This document shows, piece by piece, positions 63,449 through 64,000 of a DNA stretch of 64,000 bases; the first letter of the stretch is position 1, and the number at the start of each line of letters is the position of its first letter. The notes below the pieces were generated by a model that was not told the DNA's origin, did not search any database, and saw nothing but the letters and a program-made list of their open reading frames with translations. The position numbers were made by a program, and so were the translations under genes. The DNA comes from Fragum whitleyi. Taxonomy: Eukaryota > Mollusca > Bivalvia > Cardiida > Cardiidae. The stretch is taken from positions 74,474,581 through 74,538,580 of the forward strand of contig OX411543.1 in NCBI GenBank assembly GCA_948146395.1, written 5' to 3'.

Positions 63449-63588
63449 TCCTGCACTGCAATCAGGATCACAAAACAATGTAAACAGTTTCCCAATTATA
63501 CCCCGCTTTGAACGTGAACTTGCGTGCAAAGCGGGGTATAATTGGAAAACTTTTTGCATTGGTTCTGATCCTGAACGCGGAACAGGAA
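63449..63588. mobile_element. Palindromic MITE, CCCTGCGTTCAGGAT family, in the receptor intron
   Basis: TCCTGCACTGCAATCAGGAT to GATCCTGAACGCGGAACAGG, with CCAATTATACCCCGCTTTGA and its inverse. It lies 28 bp upstream (on the gene strand) of the receptor exon acceptor. Confidence 0.8.
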
Positions 63589-64000
63589 AACCCTGCCTAA
63601 TTGATGACGTCATTTTCCGGTTTCAGTAGTGTAACACAGTTTATACATCAAAGTGCTGTAAGCTCTGAAATTGTGCGGTACTGAAAGACTGAACTGCTAA
63701 TTGTTATTCCGGGAGTCAAAAAGCAAGAGGCTCAAGAGGGTCTGTATCGCTCCACTGGCTTAAAAATCTCAGGATTTGAAAGAGAGATATTGAAAATAGA
63801 AGGTAATGAAAAAGAACAGCATTCATACGGAATTCCGAGTTTTTCTAAGTTGAAACTGACGTATGAAGGATTGAACTTATCTAACTAATATGTAAAATTA
63901 CAAGGAAGAAAACTATTTAGATACCACTTTGAAACTAGAGGACCAGAATGGCCCTAAACCGCTCACCTGAATTTTATTGATCCAGTGGATCTCATCCATT

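Overview
The window is animal nuclear DNA: AT-rich, intron-bearing and packed with transposable elements. The repeat families (tRNA-headed SINEs with ATCA/CAAA tails, Helentron-like elements opening with AGCTCACCTGAGC-type hairpins, many short palindromic TIR elements) and the proteins point to a mollusc, most likely a bivalve. That placement is by recognition, not by a search. Only one clearly intact host gene is visible.

Host gene. From 20549 to 45638 on the + strand lie twelve coding exons of a mitoguardin (MIGA1/MIGA2, formerly FAM73) homologue. All junctions have GT..AG sites, the phases fit throughout, and the total is 1512 nt (503 residues plus stop). The protein has an N-terminal membrane segment, a basic stretch, a low-complexity linker, an FFAT-like SFVSATD segment at the exon 4/5 junction and the conserved C-terminal mitoguardin domain. 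Exon 8 is followed by a decaying tandem array of its own copies (114-bp period), and exon 11 is preceded by two decayed echoes of itself.

Second host-like locus. At 62403-63420 on the - strand is an exon resembling the cysteine-containing ectodomain of bivalve adhesion/secretin-type 7TM receptors. A 249-bp palindromic element splits it, and it ends at a stop just after a short hydrophobic segment, so it is either a broken gene or an unusual truncated form.

Mobile elements, left to right: a TIR element (2840-4250) holding a second, TA-flanked TIR element (3108-4215); a + strand retroelement RNase H remnant (4311-4690); a tandem-repeat array (7420-8715); SINEs (8754, 9537, 22341, 33998, 42468, 56778, 62038, 60858 reverse, plus tails at 19982 and 23600); a complete Mutator-like element (10620-15905) with 9-bp target duplications, decayed transposase exons and a non-LTR reverse transcriptase fragment inserted in it; a hAT-type element (16668-17151) with 8-bp target duplications; several Helentron/HINE-like families, with a three-deep nest at 27212-33041; a 34-bp minisatellite (41180-41592); and at least seven families of short TIR or palindromic elements.

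The remaining stretches (most of 414-2839, 4750-7400, 9640-10600, 17160-18080, 45640-46230, 50600-51310, 53650-56150 and 57520-60850) show no gene I can support.
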